Made by a program: the position numbers and the translations under genes. Of a stretch of DNA of 7,148 nucleotides, positions 5,685 through 7,148 are shown one piece after another. Location: NCBI GenBank assembly GCA_030633225.1, contig DAOVTF010000099.1, forward strand, positions 1 to 7,148, read 5' to 3'. The notes below the pieces were generated by a model that saw only the letters and a list, made by a program, of their open reading frames with translations, did not search any database and had not been told where the DNA came from. This DNA comes from Flavobacteriaceae bacterium (GTDB lineage: Bacteria > Bacteroidota > Bacteroidia > Flavobacteriales > Flavobacteriaceae). Position 1 is the stretch's first letter, and each line of letters opens with the position of its first letter.

Positions 5685-7097
5685 CTACTTTTCTTTTTTA
5701 AAAATCAAATTTTGAACTCTACCTGCATTAACCAAAAACCCAGTTATTGTATTTTTTTGATTTCTTGTAAATACTAATTCTAATCTATTTGTAAAAGTGT
5801 CTATTTTGGTTGGTTTTAATTCAAAAGGTTCAATGTTTTTTACTTTGACAAATAGGGAATTATTTTTATTATAAATTAAATAATTTACATCGAGTTCATC
5901 GCTATAATATGTGCCAACATATTGGTTGAGATCTTTCACATTAAACATAATATTCTTATCAGATTGCTCTGATTTTGCAGTAGTTATTATCTTTTCAAGT
6001 GGTTCCATAACATCTTCAAGATAAAGATCTGCCACTTTTTGAGCCATAGTTTTTGATTTAAATGAAGCAGTATTTGCAAGTAGAATTACAGTAAAATTTT
6101 GATCAGGAAATCGCATTAGCTGGGTACGATATCCAGCCAAAGAACCTCCATGACTTACTGTTTTAAGTCCTCTATAATTTCCGTTGTGTAATGCAAAAGC
6201 ATAACCCGTACTTTCACCATTATTTAAAACACCTTCTTCATGCATTATTTTTAAGATTTCAGAATCACCTTTGCCTAATTTATTCTTATAAAAATTTTGA
6301 TCCCATAGATATAAATCTTCAATATTAGAATACAGTCCACCTGAACCAACCAAGTCAAACCGCATAATTAAATTATCAAAACCAACGTCATTTTGTCTGT
6401 AGCTAAATGCACGATTTTTGACAATGTGCAGGTAATTATCATGAAAATGAGAGTTTTTCATATTTAATGGTGAAAAAATATTTTTTTTAGCAAAATTTTT
6501 AACAGACAGACCTGATGCTTTTTCAATAATCATTGCCAGCATGAAATAACAAGAATTACTGTATAGATATTTTTCTCCTGGTAAGAAATTTAAAGTCTTT
6601 TGACGCTTAATCATTTGATAAACTGCATCTTCATCAATATAATCCATATAATCATTTCCAGCGAGCTCCCACAAAGTGAGATAATCACGAACCCCGCTTG
6701 TGTGATGAATAAAATGTCTGATTGTTAATGGAGCTTCATATTTAGGGAAGTCAGGCAAGTATTTCTGAATGTTATCATCCAAATCCAATTTACCTTGTTC
6801 TTGCAATAGTAAAATACTCATGGTTATAAATTGCTTAGAGACGGATGCAGCATAAAATACAGACTTCGAAGTAATTCGAATATCATGCTCAAGATCGGCC
6901 ATACCATAACCTTTGGCATAGATCAATTCTCCATTTTTTACAACTCCTAAAGCACAACCAGGACTATCATTTGAATTCCATTGTTCAAATAGAGTATCTA
7001 CCTTTGAATTTATAGAAATATTTGATTGTCCAATCAAATTTGAAACTATACCTAATAAAAGAATAATATTGGGAAATACTTTTTTTATAAATTTCAT
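5685..7097 (-). CDS. Exported serine hydrolase, beta-lactamase class C / S12 peptidase family
   Basis: Penicillin-binding-protein-like serine hydrolase. The family includes class C beta-lactamases, D-aminopeptidases, DD-carboxypeptidases and esterases, so the substrate cannot be fixed from sequence. The signal peptide spans about 1-23 (FIKK, hydrophobic core, I-G before Q24), giving a periplasmic enzyme. The catalytic domain covers about 30-365. Its motifs are S85-V-S-K88 (nucleophile and base), Y179-S-N181, and H316-G-G318 in place of the KTG of true beta-lactamases and most PBPs. Family blocks such as RHFIHHTSGVRDY (127-139) and FLPGEKYLYSN (171-181) are clear. The HxG form favours peptidase, D-aminopeptidase or esterase activity over antibiotic resistance. 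Residues 385-470 form a separate C-terminal beta-strand-rich domain (YVGTYYSDEL, then VNAGRVQNLIF), as seen in many Bacteroidota relatives. The gene converges on the epimerase gene. Its start at 7095-7097 is supported by the signal peptide and by an upstream -7 element. Confidence 0.93.
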   Translation of the reverse strand: MKFIKKVFPNIILLLGIVSNLIGQSNISINSKVDTLFEQWNSNDSPGCALGVVKNGELIYAKGYGMADLEHDIRITSKSVFYAASVSKQFITMSILLLQEQGKLDLDDNIQKYLPDFPKYEAPLTIRHFIHHTSGVRDYLTLWELAGNDYMDYIDEDAVYQMIKRQKTLNFLPGEKYLYSNSCYFMLAMIIEKASGLSVKNFAKKNIFSPLNMKNSHFHDNYLHIVKNRAFSYRQNDVGFDNLIMRFDLVGSGGLYSNIEDLYLWDQNFYKNKLGKGDSEILKIMHEEGVLNNGESTGYAFALHNGNYRGLKTVSHGGSLAGYRTQLMRFPDQNFTVILLANTASFKSKTMAQKVADLYLEDVMEPLEKIITTAKSEQSDKNIMFNVKDLNQYVGTYYSDELDVNYLIYNKNNSLFVKVKNIEPFELKPTKIDTFTNRLELVFTRNQKNTITGFLVNAGRVQNLIFKKEK

Positions 7098-7133
7098 AGG
7101 TTTAAAATTATAACTATTACTATCAATTTACAA

Positions 7134-7141
7134 CAAAAATA
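7134..7141 (-). promoter_or_regulatory. Candidate -7 promoter element of the serine hydrolase gene
   Basis: The complement of 7134-7141 reads TATTTTTG, a perfect match to the Bacteroidota -7 consensus TAnnTTTG, 36 bp before the start codon. Transcription would begin about 30 nt upstream of the ATG. The matching -33 TTTG would lie beyond the right edge of the window, so the call rests on one element only. Confidence 0.4.
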
Positions 7142-7148
7142 TGGGAAA

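Noticed and set aside
5685..7097. True class C beta-lactamase (antibiotic resistance)
   Set aside because: The third motif is HGG rather than KTG, the protein is about 470 aa with an added C-terminal domain, and no resistance context is present.
1..7148. Mobile elements, CRISPR arrays, tRNA or rRNA genes, long repeats
   Set aside because: I searched by eye on both strands. There are no transposase or integrase frames, no regularly spaced repeats, no cloverleaf-like GC-richer blocks, and almost all bases are covered by metabolic genes.

Overview
The window looks like a piece of a Bacteroidota chromosome, most likely from the Flavobacteriia. It is strongly AT-rich and densely coded. Starts lack clear Shine-Dalgarno sequences. 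Two upstream regions carry perfect matches to the Bacteroidota TAnnTTTG -7 promoter element. Exported proteins have signal peptides that end just before a Gln, as is common in flavobacteria. The placement at class level is inference from these traits.

Layout from left to right: (1) the first 224 codons of a glutaminase (glsA) on the minus strand, running off the left edge; (2) a 110-bp divergent intergenic region with a well-formed glsA promoter and a perfect AT-rich palindrome; (3) a plus-strand run of three closely spaced genes, which I read as an operon: a large secreted M14 zinc metallopeptidase (855 aa), a second M14 peptidase made as a lipoprotein with a cytosolic-carboxypeptidase-like N-terminal domain (413 aa), and a cytoplasmic dipeptide epimerase of the enolase superfamily (347 aa); (4) a minus-strand, exported serine hydrolase of the beta-lactamase class C/S12 family (470 aa), whose stop lies 2 bp from the epimerase stop; (5) the start of its promoter at the right edge.

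Together the genes suggest peptide scavenging. The two M14 enzymes and the S12 hydrolase act outside the cytoplasmic membrane and could trim peptides, possibly murein-derived or D-amino-acid-containing ones. The epimerase then works on imported dipeptides such as L-Ala-D-Glu in the cytoplasm, so that ordinary dipeptidases can finish the job. Glutaminase would feed glutamate and ammonia into the same nitrogen pool. The arrangement recalls E. coli, where the L-Ala-D/L-Glu epimerase YcjG is encoded next to the M14 murein-peptide amidase MpaA, but here the peptidases are exported and of different M14 subtypes. No transporter, cytoplasmic dipeptidase or regulator lies in the window. I see no RNA gene, mobile element, CRISPR array or long repeat, and every gene belongs to a recognisable family. 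The interest lies in the combination, in several unusual active-site details, and in the unassigned C-terminal half of the large M14 protein.
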